Assembly (NCBI GenBank): GCA_946626345.1
Contig: CAMOUB010000003.1
Location: 1 to 43,316, forward strand
Reading direction: 5' to 3'
Length of the DNA: 43,316 nt
DNA from: an uncultured Caryophanales bacterium
GTDB lineage: Bacteria > Bacillota_I > Bacilli_A > Acholeplasmatales > Anaeroplasmataceae
Shown here: positions 1 to 8,947 of the stretch, in pieces
Layout: each line of letters opens with the position of its first letter
Position numbering within the stretch: the first letter of the stretch is position 1
Notes under the pieces: generated by a model
What the model saw: only the letters and a program-made list of their open reading frames with translations
Database searches by the model: none
What the model was told of the DNA's origin: nothing
Position numbers and translations under genes: made by a program

Positions 1-255
1 CTTCTTTTGTAGATGGTCCACCAGTTAGGTGAGCTAATGGTTCTATTCCCATTTCTTTAATATGACCAGCTATTTCAGTATTATTTTTTCTATTTGACCC
101 ATTTGCACCACATGTTACAGAAATAAAATCTGGATTATATTTCTTTAATGCATCTATAGTCTCATATAATTTATCTATTTCCTCGTCATATTTTTTAGGT
201 GGAAATACTTCAAATGATAAAGTTCTTTTAGTATCTAATATTTTAGATATTTTCA
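1..255 (-). CDS. metF: Methylenetetrahydrofolate reductase, N-terminal part (cut by window edge)
   Basis: The first 85 codons are visible; the rest lies beyond base 1. MetF reduces 5,10-methylene-THF to 5-methyl-THF with a flavin and NAD(P)H, supplying the methyl group for methionine synthesis. The N-terminus reads MKISKILDTKRTLSFEVFPPKK, then FISVTCGANGSNR and HLTGGPS. These match the family's FEFFPPK, SVTYGAGGS and HLTC positions. The ATG (253-255) is preceded by GGGAG at good distance. It is absent from the ORF track only because it runs off the window. It follows a LysR-type regulator on the same strand and has MET-box palindromes upstream, which fits methionine control. Identity rests on the motif pattern and context. 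Confidence 0.88.
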
Positions 256-281
256 TAACCATCAACTCCCTTTTGTAATTA

Positions 282-349
282 ATTATAATCCTATTTAGTC
301 ATAGTTTAAAAATATAAATAAACTATAGTTTGCTATAGCTTAAAACTAT
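282..349 (-). promoter_or_regulatory. metF promoter with upstream MET-box palindrome and half sites
   Basis: A TATAAT -10 lies at 282-287. Upstream are ATAGTTTTAAGCTAT (335-349, overlapping the regulator's stop codon), ACTATAG half sites near 323-329, and an AAACTAT half site at 301-307. The palindrome resembles the MET box known for MtaR/MetR of streptococci (TATAGTTtnaAACTATA). Its centre falls about 65 bases before the expected start site, with further half sites near -35. That is the usual arrangement for an activating LysR-type protein. Activation is inferred. Confidence 0.65.
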
Positions 350-1242
350 CTTGAAATATATTTTTTTAGTGAATCGATATAATATTTTGCCATATCTGAT
401 AACAAGATATTTTTATGAGTAATTATAATAATATTCATATAGTCATCAACATTTAGAGGAATTCCTATAATTCCACTATTTAAATTTTGATCTAATACAC
501 CTGATGATATAGTATAACCATTTAATCCTATTGCAAGATTAAATAGTGTTGCTCTATCTCTAACTCTAATATTTTTATTCTTTTTAATATATGATAATAT
601 TTCTTCTGAGAAATAAAATGAATTATTATCTCCTTGTTCAAAAGACAAATATGGATAATCCTTTAAGTCATCTAATGTAACATATTCTTTTTTAGCTAGT
701 GGATTATCAACAGATGTAAAGATATGAGGCTTCGCTCTAAATAATAATTTATAATCAATATTTCTTTCATCTAAAGTCTTTAGAATAATATTTTTATTAT
801 AATCATTAATATATATTACTCCAACCTCACTTTTAAGCTTAGCAACATCATCAATAATTTTATATGTTTCAGTTTCCTTAATTGAAAAATCATATTTTTC
901 CGAATCATATTTTTTAATAAAATCTACAAATGCATTAACACAAAATGAATAATGCTGACATGAAACAGAAAATAATACCTTTGATGCATTTGATTTATAT
1001 CTTTCATCTAGCATATTAGATTGTTCTAAAACCTGTCTTGCATAGCCTAAAAATACTTCTCCATCTTGTGATACAATAATTCCTTTATTTGTTCTTGTAA
1101 ATATTTTTATATTATATTCATTTTCTATTTCATGAATTTGATTTGTAAGTGATGGCTGTGAAATAAATAATTTATTAGCTGCTTTTGAAATACTTCCTTC
1201 TTCTGCAACTGTAATAACATATTTTAAATGTTGTAAAGTCAT
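346..1242 (-). CDS. LysR-type regulator, MtaR/MetR/CpsY-like
   Basis: At 298 aa this has the usual LysR family length. Residues 1-60 form the winged HTH (MTLQHLKYVITVAEEGSISKAANKLFISQPSLTNQI-like), followed by the linker with IFTRTNKGI and an effector-binding periplasmic-protein-like fold to the end. The HTH and FTRTNKG wording resemble the streptococcal methionine regulators MtaR/MetR. The neighbour immediately downstream on the same strand is metF. ATAG-N7-CTAT palindromes sit before both this gene and metF, so it likely regulates itself and methionine genes. The start is supported by GGGAGG seven bases ahead. The ligand is not visible from sequence; homocysteine or O-acetylhomoserine would be usual candidates. 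Confidence 0.82.
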   Translation of the reverse strand: MTLQHLKYVITVAEEGSISKAANKLFISQPSLTNQIHEIENEYNIKIFTRTNKGIIVSQDGEVFLGYARQVLEQSNMLDERYKSNASKVLFSVSCQHYSFCVNAFVDFIKKYDSEKYDFSIKETETYKIIDDVAKLKSEVGVIYINDYNKNIILKTLDERNIDYKLLFRAKPHIFTSVDNPLAKKEYVTLDDLKDYPYLSFEQGDNNSFYFSEEILSYIKKNKNIRVRDRATLFNLAIGLNGYTISSGVLDQNLNSGIIGIPLNVDDYMNIIIITHKNILLSDMAKYYIDSLKKYISR

Positions 1243-1253
1243 ATAATCCTCCC

Positions 1254-1281
1254 ATAGTTTAAAACTATACCCATTATAGCA
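1254..1281 (-). promoter_or_regulatory. Promoter and MET box of the LysR-type gene
   Basis: On the minus strand an extended -10, TGCTATAAT, lies at 1273-1281 and is followed by ATAGTTTTAAACTAT (1254-1268), a near-perfect palindrome. This covers the expected transcription start and ends directly before the GGGAGG ribosome site. The position suggests autorepression. There is no good -35, consistent with the extended -10. Confidence 0.7.
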
Positions 1282-1294
1282 TATTTAGTCAAAT

Positions 1295-1323
1295 TTTACA
1301 TAATTAAAAAATAATGATATAAT
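1295..1323 (+). promoter_or_regulatory. Sigma-A-type promoter of the 1357 lipoprotein
   Basis: TTTACA at 1295-1300, a 17-base spacer, and TATAAT at 1318-1323 preceded by TGa (extended -10). It lies 34 bases before the lipoprotein ATG, back to back with the LysR gene promoter. Confidence 0.75.
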
Positions 1324-1356
1324 GAAATAAATTTTCATATTAGGGAGGAAATAGTT

Positions 1357-2085
1357 ATGAAAAAAGTTTTAAAAACAATGGGAGTATTAGGATTATCTAT
1401 TTTTGCATTAAGTGCATGTACTAATTCAAATACTAATACAAATACAATATCCACTTCTATAATAGAAGAATCTAAAACAGAAGAGATTGAAACAACTGCT
1501 GTTATTGATGATTCTAAATATCAAGTTTCAAAAGAAAATTTGGCTAAAGCATTAAACACTTATGAAATTAATAATTTTGTTGCAACAACTACTTCTTATA
1601 CTAATGAAAGGCTAAATGGTACTTCAAAATCATATAAAAATGGAAATTATTTAAAAATGGAAACAAATTTAGTTTATCCTGAAAAATCAGAACAAACTAT
1701 ATATGGTTATCTTGAAACTGATAAACTTACTGAATTTACATACTCTGATGATGTTTGGAATAAAGAAGTTACTGAAATTAGCTATATCAAACAAGAACAA
1801 ATAAAAACAATTGATTCTATAATTTATGATGAAACAACTCATTCATATAAAATGGAAAATTCTTCTACAATGGGTGAAGGTACAGAATATGAAAGTACTG
1901 CTACAATAAGTCTTGAATATTTTTTTGAAAATAATAAACTTATAAAATATATATCTATCACTGCAATAACATATAAAAATAACCCAGAACAAAATATAAA
2001 TGGAATGAAAACAATTACAGAATTTGAATACGATAAGGCACCTGAGATAATATTCCCAGATGAAGTCCTAAATCTTCTTAAATAA
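1357..2085 (+). CDS. Lipoprotein of unknown function
   Basis: This 242-aa protein begins with a charged n-region, a hydrophobic core and a lipobox ending in LSAC (Cys about residue 21), so it should be lipid-anchored on the outer face of the membrane. A Ser/Thr/Asn-rich linker (about residues 22-50) precedes a soluble domain that looks beta-rich, with many alternating Tyr, Thr and charged residues and repeated TxxY patterns. The fold resembles the LppX/LolA-like or DUF-type lipoproteins common in Firmicutes, but I do not recognise a family. It is one of only two plus-strand genes in the window. It has its own promoter, a strong GGGAGG ribosome site and a terminator directly after the stop, so it is a single-gene unit. 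Confidence 0.75.
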   Translation: MKKVLKTMGVLGLSIFALSACTNSNTNTNTISTSIIEESKTEEIETTAVIDDSKYQVSKENLAKALNTYEINNFVATTTSYTNERLNGTSKSYKNGNYLKMETNLVYPEKSEQTIYGYLETDKLTEFTYSDDVWNKEVTEISYIKQEQIKTIDSIIYDETTHSYKMENSSTMGEGTEYESTATISLEYFFENNKLIKYISITAITYKNNPEQNINGMKTITEFEYDKAPEIIFPDEVLNLLK

Positions 2086-2123
2086 GAAAAAATGACTATC
2101 ACAACCGATAGTCATTTTTTCTT
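2084..2123. terminator. Bidirectional Rho-independent terminator
   Basis: A perfect 17-bp stem, AAGAAAAAATGACTATC (2084-2100) with GATAGTCATTTTTTCTT (2107-2123), and a 6-base loop. A/T runs on both sides serve the lipoprotein (plus) and the hydrogenase gene (minus), which converge here. Confidence 0.92.
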
Positions 2124-3621
2124 AGTCTAATTTAGGAAGCATTCCTATATATTCAGATTCATTAGAATTTTTCTTTGGAGTTTCTTTTTGGCTTAAAGCA
2201 ACCATTGATTTAGCTTTATTAGGTGAAGTAATTGTACCAGCACCTGATACACATCCCATAGGACATGCCATACCTTCAAGTAAATATCCATCATATTTAC
2301 CTTCTACTGCATCTTTTAGCATCTTTCTACAATTATCTAAGCCTTGTGCAGCAAATACCTTTACTTCTCTTTCTGGTGCTATCTTTTGGCAAGCATTAAC
2401 AACTGCTTGAGCAACACCACCCATTACAGCAAATCCTCTACCATCAGCTGATGTTTCATTCTTTAATTCAGCTTGTTTTAATTTAGCAAAATCAACATTC
2501 TTAGCTGTAAACATACCATTTAATTCTTCAAATGTTAATACAAAATCAACATCAGATCTAACTGATTCTCTAGATGCTTCAAGCTTCTTTGCAGAACATG
2601 GTCCTACAAATACAATCTTACAATCTGGATGCATCTTTTTAACTAATCTTGCAGTATATACCATTGGTGTTAAGGCCATTGATATATTTTCTCTATGTTC
2701 AGGATATTCCATCTTTGCCATAACACTCCATGCAGGGCAGCAAGATGTAGCCATGAATTTTAATTTATTAGGAACATTCTTTAAATAATCCTCTGCTTCT
2801 TCAATTGTACATAAATCAGCACCAATTGAAACTTCATATACACCATCAAATCCTAATTGCTTAAAAGCATCTTCCATTGTTTTTAAATTAACCTTAGGAC
2901 CAAATTGACCCATAATTGCAGGAGCAACTATAGCATAAATTGGTTGACTTGATTTAATTGTTTGAATAACTTGGAATATTTGTGATTTATCAGCAATTGC
3001 ACCAAAAGGACAATTAACCATACACATACCACATTTAACGCATTTATCATAATTGATAACTGCCCTACCTTTTTCATCAGATTCAATTGCGTGCATTCCA
3101 CAAGATGCAGCACAAGGACGTTCTCTATGAATAATTGCATGATAAGGACATGCATTTAAGCATCTACCACATTTAATACATTTATCTTGATCGATAACTG
3201 ATTTACCATTAACAGTTGTAATTGCCTCTTTAGGACATACATTTTGACATGGGTGAGCAAGACATCCTTCACAAGCATTTGTTATAAAATATGACTCAGT
3301 AGGACATGCATTACATGCAAAATCAATAATATTAATTAATGGTGCCTCATAAAATCTTTCAGTCTTAACAGCCTCTTCAATTCCCTTTGAAATAGGCTCG
3401 TTATTGTTTTCACCTCTAAATGGAAGACCAATAGCTAATCTAATTCTTTCACCTACTATTGCTCTTTCAAGGAATATAGAGCTTCTACCTACAGATTTTT
3501 CACAAATCTTATATGGTAAGTATTCAATTCTTTTATAATCTCCACCCTCATAAGCAAGGCGAGCTACTTCTTCAAATACTTTTCTTCTTATTTTGTTTAT
3601 TTTTGCATATTGGTCAAGCAT
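2122..3621 (-). CDS. Monomeric [FeFe] hydrogenase, group B type
   Basis: This 499-aa cytoplasmic protein should interconvert protons and H2 using an H-cluster, with reduced ferredoxin as the likely partner. Residues about 100-215 carry Cys-rich iron-sulfur binding segments, including CIKCGRCLNACP and CVKCGMCMVNCP 2[4Fe-4S] motifs and extra upstream cysteines (CNACP, CEGCLAHPC). The H-cluster signatures follow: L1 TSCCPAW (about 290), L2 VGPCSAKKLE (about 340) and L3 EGMACPMGC (about 450). L1 has Ala where group A has Gly and L2 has GPC rather than MPC, as in group B1/B3 enzymes. The maturases HydE, HydF and HydG are not in this window. GGAGG precedes the ATG. Confidence 0.9.
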   Translation of the reverse strand: MLDQYAKINKIRRKVFEEVARLAYEGGDYKRIEYLPYKICEKSVGRSSIFLERAIVGERIRLAIGLPFRGENNNEPISKGIEEAVKTERFYEAPLINIIDFACNACPTESYFITNACEGCLAHPCQNVCPKEAITTVNGKSVIDQDKCIKCGRCLNACPYHAIIHRERPCAASCGMHAIESDEKGRAVINYDKCVKCGMCMVNCPFGAIADKSQIFQVIQTIKSSQPIYAIVAPAIMGQFGPKVNLKTMEDAFKQLGFDGVYEVSIGADLCTIEEAEDYLKNVPNKLKFMATSCCPAWSVMAKMEYPEHRENISMALTPMVYTARLVKKMHPDCKIVFVGPCSAKKLEASRESVRSDVDFVLTFEELNGMFTAKNVDFAKLKQAELKNETSADGRGFAVMGGVAQAVVNACQKIAPEREVKVFAAQGLDNCRKMLKDAVEGKYDGYLLEGMACPMGCVSGAGTITSPNKAKSMVALSQKETPKKNSNESEYIGMLPKLD

Positions 3622-3650
3622 AATTTTTCCTCCTTAGAAAATACTAAAAC

Positions 3651-3679
3651 ATTTTACTCTAAATGGCATTTTAAATCAA
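3651..3679 (-). promoter_or_regulatory. Promoter of the hydrogenase gene
   Basis: On the minus strand, TTGATT (3674-3679), 17-base spacer, TAAAAT (3651-3656). It overlaps the end of the preceding gene, so the hydrogenase can be transcribed on its own. Confidence 0.65.
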
Positions 3680-4152
3680 GACTTTATTTGCTTTTTAGTA
3701 TCGTTATTAGTATCGGTATCGTTTTCAAAATACTTTTTAACTGATTCTCCTATAGTTTTATCTATAGTTTCATTAATTTTATTCATAGAAGCAACAAGCT
3801 TATTAATCTTTGCCATATTCTCATTATAGTTCTTTTTCATAACTCTTCTTTTTTTAAATATAGAACCTTCTACTAATTCAGGAGGTGTCATATTAAAAAA
3901 ATCTACACATTTTTCACTAAATTCAATAATGGAATCAACAAAATCTAATTTATTATTTAATAAAAATACAAATCTTTCATATTGATTTAATGCTCTTATA
4001 AGGTTAGATGAAAATTCAGTTAAATAATGCTCTAAGCCTAATTTTTTAGTTAATTCAACATTAATTCTTGCAACTAAATTAACATTTTCCTTATAGACAA
4101 TCATTCTTTTATTAATTTCTTCATTTTCTTTTTTTAATTCTTCATCAGTCAT
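3676..4152 (-). CDS. Small helical protein of unknown function
   Basis: This 158-aa soluble protein is rich in Lys, Glu and Asn. Predicted long helices occupy about residues 1-60, and a second helical stretch about 105-145 ends in a polar tail (DTDTNNDTKK). No catalytic motif is visible and I do not recognise a family. The start follows the stop of the SNF2 gene by only 4 bases and has AGGT ahead of the ATG, so it is translated with that helicase and is a candidate partner or accessory of it. The role is unknown. Confidence 0.68.
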   Translation of the reverse strand: MTDEELKKENEEINKRMIVYKENVNLVARINVELTKKLGLEHYLTEFSSNLIRALNQYERFVFLLNNKLDFVDSIIEFSEKCVDFFNMTPPELVEGSIFKKRRVMKKNYNENMAKINKLVASMNKINETIDKTIGESVKKYFENDTDTNNDTKKQIKS

Positions 4153-4156
4153 AATA

Positions 4157-7100
4157 CTACCTCAAAATATAATTAATATCTTCTAATGTAAATCCTGTAA
4201 TAGATGAATCATCTTTTGCAATAACTCTATCTACTAAATCCTTTTTAATATTTTGTAATTCAATGACCCTTTGTTCAATTGAATCATCACATACAATTTT
4301 AATTACCTCAACTGTTTTAGTTTGTCCAATTCTATGTGCTCTATCTGTTGCTTGATTTTCAGCACTTATATTCCACCAAGGATCCATATGAATTACTGTA
4401 TCAGCACCAACTAAATTTAAGCCTGTACCTCCAGCCTTTAATGATATTAAAAAAACCTTTATAGAATCATTTTGGTTAAATGAATCAACTAAACGTAATC
4501 TTTCTTTAGAATCTACATCACCAGTTATTTTATAATAATTAATTCCTTCTTTAGCTAAATTAACCTCAATGATATTTAAGGCTTGAACAAAGCTTGAAAA
4601 TATTAAAATCCTATGTCCATTATCTATATATTCTGAAATCAATTTTAAAATTTCATTAGTTTTACCAGATCCACCCTCATAATTTTCAATATATGTTGAA
4701 GGATCAACACATATTTGGCGTAGCCTTGTAATATATGGTAACATCTCAAATGATGAACCACCATTTTTAATAGCTTGATTAGCTTCTAATTTATATGCAT
4801 CATATAATTTACGTTGCATATTTGTCATATCTACAGATATAATACGCTCAATCTTAGGAGGTAAGTCCTTTAATACATCTTCTTTTTTTCTTCTTAAAAT
4901 GAATGGTTGAACCTTCTTTTTAACAATTTCAACATATTCATCACTTGCTAAATATTTAGATTTAAATTCTAAAATTGAATCTAAATATTCAGGCATAATA
5001 AAATCAAAAATACTCCATAAATCAATTATATTATTTTCAATAGGTGTACCTGTTAAGGCAAATTTATGTAATCCATCTAGCTGCTTAACACTCTTTGTTT
5101 TATTTGCAAATGTATTTTTAATATATTGTGCTTCATCTAAGATTATATAATTAAAACTAATATTTGACAAATATTCTAAATCGTTACTCAATGTATTATA
5201 GCCAATAATATATATTGTTTTATCTTCTTTTATATTTGATTCTATTTTATGACGTTCATTAATAGAACCTACTAAGCATTTAATATTTTTAAAATCACTA
5301 AATTTTTCAAATTCATTTAACCAGTTAAATATTAAGCTCTTAGGACATACAATTAAACTTGGCTTAGCTAAATTATCACTCAAAAGTAAAGTAATAATTT
5401 CTAATGTCTTACCAAGCCCCATATCATCAGCTAATATTCCGCCAAGACCATAATTTGATAATATCTTTAAGAAATTATATCCTTCCTTTTGATATTCTCT
5501 AAGTGACCCATTTATCTTAGGTACTATAAAATTAGCATTTTTAAAATTAGTTAATTCATTTATCATATTTTTAATAAAATCATCAATACTACAATTAGCC
5601 TCATGACTTAAAGCCTTTATAGCTTGATATGTAGGTATTTGTTTTTTAGTTAATAAATGTTTTAAATCTAATTTTAAATCAACTACTGTATCATAAAATT
5701 CCTTTGATTCATTATTATTAATATCAATTATTCTATCATTACTTAATAATACATATTTCTTTCTCTTTTTTATTGCAGATAATATTTGATATAATTCATC
5801 TTCTGAATAAATAGATTCCTCTAAAAAAGCATCCATTAAGGTACCTGTATATATAATTCTAATATTAGCCATATTCATTTTAGAAATAGTCTTATTTTTT
5901 AATGAATCAGATAAAAATACATTAGCTAATTCCTTTAATTCCTTAAAATCCATAATTAAGAAATTATAAATATCATCTTCTTCTTTTATTTTATTATCTT
6001 CAAATCCTAAATTTCTAATATATTTTTCAAATCTATCAAGCTTAGCCTTATCAGCTATATTCATATCTATTTCTTGATTCTCTTTATATATTTTAGTATT
6101 TATAGTAATGGCTTTTCCATCAAAATCAAAATATGCATCTATAATTAATTCTGATAATTTAAAATCATTCTTTAATGAATCAGAAATAATTATTTCATTA
6201 GGAAATCTAGAATAAATATCATTTTTAAATTTATCTAAAACTAAATTTGTATTCATTCCATTATTGTTAATTAAAAATGAATATAATTTAATATTATCAC
6301 CAGTAGATATTACTTTTAATATTGATTTATCAATATCATTAATATAATAAATATTATTTGGAGTAATAATAGTATTTTTATTGTCAATGTTACAATTTAG
6401 GATATAATTATCATCTATTTTAGCTTCTAATTTAAATTCATTTAAAGATAATAAATAATCATTATTATTAATAGTTATTATGGAATCTTTATATATTTCA
6501 AATAATTTTTCTAATACATATCCATTTAAAGGAATATATCTTGGATTTAGATATCTTATTTCATCATTATTAGATTCAATTAATAATAATAAATTAATTA
6601 AATCCTTTGATTTTGAATCAAAATTATTAATATGATGATTGAATTCTAGACTCTTTCCATATTTAAAAATATCATGATTTTTAATTGAATCTAATAAAAT
6701 AGGAAGACTCTTTATTACATAAAATTTATCTCTACCTATTTTTAATTCAAGCTTTAATTCTTTAGTATCATAATAATATATTATTTCAGGCTTTAATGTT
6801 ATTAAGCCTGTTTTATTATATGATTCATATTCTAAATTTTGATTTAATAGATCTATTGAATCATTATATTTTTTAATCATTAATATATTTTTCTTATTAG
6901 CTATTTTTTTATTTATAACATCCAATTTAATATTAAAATCATCAAATTGATATAAAATTTTCTTTATTTCAATTGGTAGCTTTTTATCCATATATAAATG
7001 TGATATTGAAGAATCAAAATATACTTTATCTATACTATTATCTAAATACGATAAAGTCATTAAATGTATTTCACCTAAATAGATGCTTAAATCTATTTTT

Positions 7101-8479
7101 AATGAATCAAAATAATCATCAATGTTATATTTAAAATCAAAATATTTAAAATCATCCATATTATAATTTTCAAAATATTTTTTATTTATTAATATATCTA
7201 TTATGAAATTTGTATTATCAATTCTTTCTAATAATTCTTTAGCAATAAGCTTATAATTTTTAGACGCAAATTGATATAAGGTATATAGACTAATTGCTAA
7301 TTCTTTATTATTAACATTAATTAATTCATTAAAATTATTATCTAGATATTTAATAGCACTATCAGCTGATCTAAAATTTCTTATTAATTTAATTTTAGCA
7401 TCATTTGGTAATAAATCTATTTCATCTTCTCCTAAATTTAGGTCTAAGCCTAAATATAGATATACCTTTATTTTAGTTTCTTGATTTGCATTTTTTAAGA
7501 TATTTTTAACAAATAAATTTAAGTCATTATCGTATGAGAATTTCTTAGAATAATTATTTAAAAATAAATCAATTAATTCATTAGATGGTTCTATTAATGT
7601 AGATAATTTAGGTAATAATTTAGAAAATCTTTTAAAATTATATTCACTTGATAATATTAATTTTAAAGCATAATAATAATCATCATTTAATAAATAATAA
7701 ATTATTTTTATGAAATCATTAATATCATCAAGAAAATCCTCTATTTGTGATTTAGATGAAATTATTGATTTATATATACCTAAAGATTTTAAATTATATG
7801 ATATATCAGGTAATAATCTATTTATTCTATCATTAAATGCTAATAAATAAATTAGTGAATCCATATTATATCTAACATGGTTTTTATTCATAAATTCTAA
7901 GCATTCTTCTACATCAAATACAGTTTTAATCAAATCTTTTATAACTAATACCTGTAATAATCCCTCAGATAATGTTTTAGTATATTTATAGGCATCTAGG
8001 GCTTGTTTTAGGGTGTTATTAGATTCAAAGCTTGAATCTGATATTAAATCATTCATTTTAGATGATATTAAAGCTATGACTGCAACAACATGCTTACAGC
8101 CTTTTCCTACAGGACATGAACAAGAATTAATAAAATGTCCCTTTTCATATCTAATATTTTGGGTATAATTATTATTCTCTTGCCCTTTTACTTTACCAAC
8201 TATAGTATCTCCTACTAAATAGAAATTTCTTACATTTCCTAAATTAAAGTAATCAATACCACGTTCAAGTGAGCTATATTTAAAAAAAGATTCATACTTC
8301 TTTTCTAATAGATTAGATGCTAATTTAGGATCAATAAATTGAAAAGAAAATTGGTTAGCATCTTCTATAATTTTATTTTCATATTTAATTTTATATAAGT
8401 TATCTTTTTCTTCTAATATTAAACCAATTCCATAGTCCATACTGAAGACAAAATTATATTCCAATGAAACCATCCCCAT
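4157..8479 (-). CDS. SWIM zinc finger plus SNF2-family DNA translocase
   Basis: This 1440-aa protein has a CxCx5CxH SWIM finger at residues about 120-130 (CSCPVGKGCKH), a long all-helical and beta mixed middle region (about 150-990), and a complete SNF2 ATPase. Visible motifs are ADDMGLGKT (Walker A, about 1016), DEAQ (Walker B), LTGTPIENN (motif III), then SLKAGGTGLNL and DRAHRIGQ (motifs V and VI, about 1340-1385). SNF2 proteins of this shape are ATP-driven double-stranded DNA translocases. Bacterial members are common in Firmicutes but their task is unsettled. ATG start at 8479 is weakly supported; TTG at 8464 also fits the GGGGA site. It sits between a zincin and a small helical protein, nearly without spacing. 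Confidence 0.88.
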   Translation of the reverse strand: MGMVSLEYNFVFSMDYGIGLILEEKDNLYKIKYENKIIEDANQFSFQFIDPKLASNLLEKKYESFFKYSSLERGIDYFNLGNVRNFYLVGDTIVGKVKGQENNNYTQNIRYEKGHFINSCSCPVGKGCKHVVAVIALISSKMNDLISDSSFESNNTLKQALDAYKYTKTLSEGLLQVLVIKDLIKTVFDVEECLEFMNKNHVRYNMDSLIYLLAFNDRINRLLPDISYNLKSLGIYKSIISSKSQIEDFLDDINDFIKIIYYLLNDDYYYALKLILSSEYNFKRFSKLLPKLSTLIEPSNELIDLFLNNYSKKFSYDNDLNLFVKNILKNANQETKIKVYLYLGLDLNLGEDEIDLLPNDAKIKLIRNFRSADSAIKYLDNNFNELINVNNKELAISLYTLYQFASKNYKLIAKELLERIDNTNFIIDILINKKYFENYNMDDFKYFDFKYNIDDYFDSLKIDLSIYLGEIHLMTLSYLDNSIDKVYFDSSISHLYMDKKLPIEIKKILYQFDDFNIKLDVINKKIANKKNILMIKKYNDSIDLLNQNLEYESYNKTGLITLKPEIIYYYDTKELKLELKIGRDKFYVIKSLPILLDSIKNHDIFKYGKSLEFNHHINNFDSKSKDLINLLLLIESNNDEIRYLNPRYIPLNGYVLEKLFEIYKDSIITINNNDYLLSLNEFKLEAKIDDNYILNCNIDNKNTIITPNNIYYINDIDKSILKVISTGDNIKLYSFLINNNGMNTNLVLDKFKNDIYSRFPNEIIISDSLKNDFKLSELIIDAYFDFDGKAITINTKIYKENQEIDMNIADKAKLDRFEKYIRNLGFEDNKIKEEDDIYNFLIMDFKELKELANVFLSDSLKNKTISKMNMANIRIIYTGTLMDAFLEESIYSEDELYQILSAIKKRKKYVLLSNDRIIDINNNESKEFYDTVVDLKLDLKHLLTKKQIPTYQAIKALSHEANCSIDDFIKNMINELTNFKNANFIVPKINGSLREYQKEGYNFLKILSNYGLGGILADDMGLGKTLEIITLLLSDNLAKPSLIVCPKSLIFNWLNEFEKFSDFKNIKCLVGSINERHKIESNIKEDKTIYIIGYNTLSNDLEYLSNISFNYIILDEAQYIKNTFANKTKSVKQLDGLHKFALTGTPIENNIIDLWSIFDFIMPEYLDSILEFKSKYLASDEYVEIVKKKVQPFILRRKKEDVLKDLPPKIERIISVDMTNMQRKLYDAYKLEANQAIKNGGSSFEMLPYITRLRQICVDPSTYIENYEGGSGKTNEILKLISEYIDNGHRILIFSSFVQALNIIEVNLAKEGINYYKITGDVDSKERLRLVDSFNQNDSIKVFLISLKAGGTGLNLVGADTVIHMDPWWNISAENQATDRAHRIGQTKTVEVIKIVCDDSIEQRVIELQNIKKDLVDRVIAKDDSSITGFTLEDINYILR

Positions 8480-8487
8480 TTATTTAA

Positions 8488-8913
8488 TTATACTTTAATA
8501 TTTAAAACTAATAAATATAAATATTTATTTTTAGAAATATAATCTAATACCTTATTCTTTATTTCTACAGGTAAATTATAGTCAATATTATATATATTTT
8601 TTAAGACTAGATATGAAAATGAATATGCATCTATTTCTATTTCGTATGATAAATAATCTATCATTTTATAATTATCCATTTCATATTTCCATTTTTCAGA
8701 TATAAAATCATTATTATTTTTAATATAGATATCTTGATAATAATGTCTTAGTTCATGGATAGATAAAAATAATAGCTTATATCTATTAGTTATTCTTTTT
8801 AAATAAATAATACCATCTAAATATGAAAAGCCTAATGAATCATTAAATATAATAGTTGGTTCTTTTATATTTAATAATTTTGATATTCTTTTTATTTCAG
8901 TTTTAATATTCAT
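8488..8913 (-). CDS. Small zincin-type metallopeptidase-like protein
   Basis: The 141-aa version starting at MNIKTEIKR is preferred over the track's TTG start (8955), because the extra 14 codons consist of a terminator-like hairpin. The motif HELRHYYQ (two His ligands plus catalytic Glu, HExxH) is followed about 45 residues later by EIEIDAYSF, which offers a third acidic ligand as in minigluzincins. No signal peptide or transmembrane segment is seen, so it is probably cytoplasmic. It lies 8 bases before the SNF2 gene. No clear SD precedes either start. The substrate is unknown; phage and plasmid ImmA-like peptidases have similar small cores. Confidence 0.7.
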   Translation of the reverse strand: MNIKTEIKRISKLLNIKEPTIIFNDSLGFSYLDGIIYLKRITNRYKLLFLSIHELRHYYQDIYIKNNNDFISEKWKYEMDNYKMIDYLSYEIEIDAYSFSYLVLKNIYNIDYNLPVEIKNKVLDYISKNKYLYLLVLNIKV

Positions 8914-8947
8914 AAAAACAAAAAATACGAAAAAATATTTCGTATTT
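8914..8947 (-). terminator. Terminator-like hairpin abutting the zincin start codon
   Basis: AAATACGAAA (8938-8947 read on minus) pairs perfectly over 10 bp with TTTCGTATTT (8923-8932), loop 5 bases, then TTTGTTTTT directly before ATG 8911-8913. It may end the RluA-type gene transcript or act as an attenuator for the zincin-SNF2 operon. Confidence 0.65.

Noticed and set aside
256-345. SAM or T-box riboswitch before metF
   Set aside because: The leader is short and shows MET-box palindromes and a -10 instead of any SAM-I or T-box core.
1839-2102. Minus-strand ORF of 87 aa opposite the lipoprotein gene
   Set aside because: It is the antisense shadow of a lipoprotein with promoter, SD and lipobox, and has no ribosome site of its own. 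The same applies to the other opposite-strand track ORFs such as 13310, 22774 and 37205.
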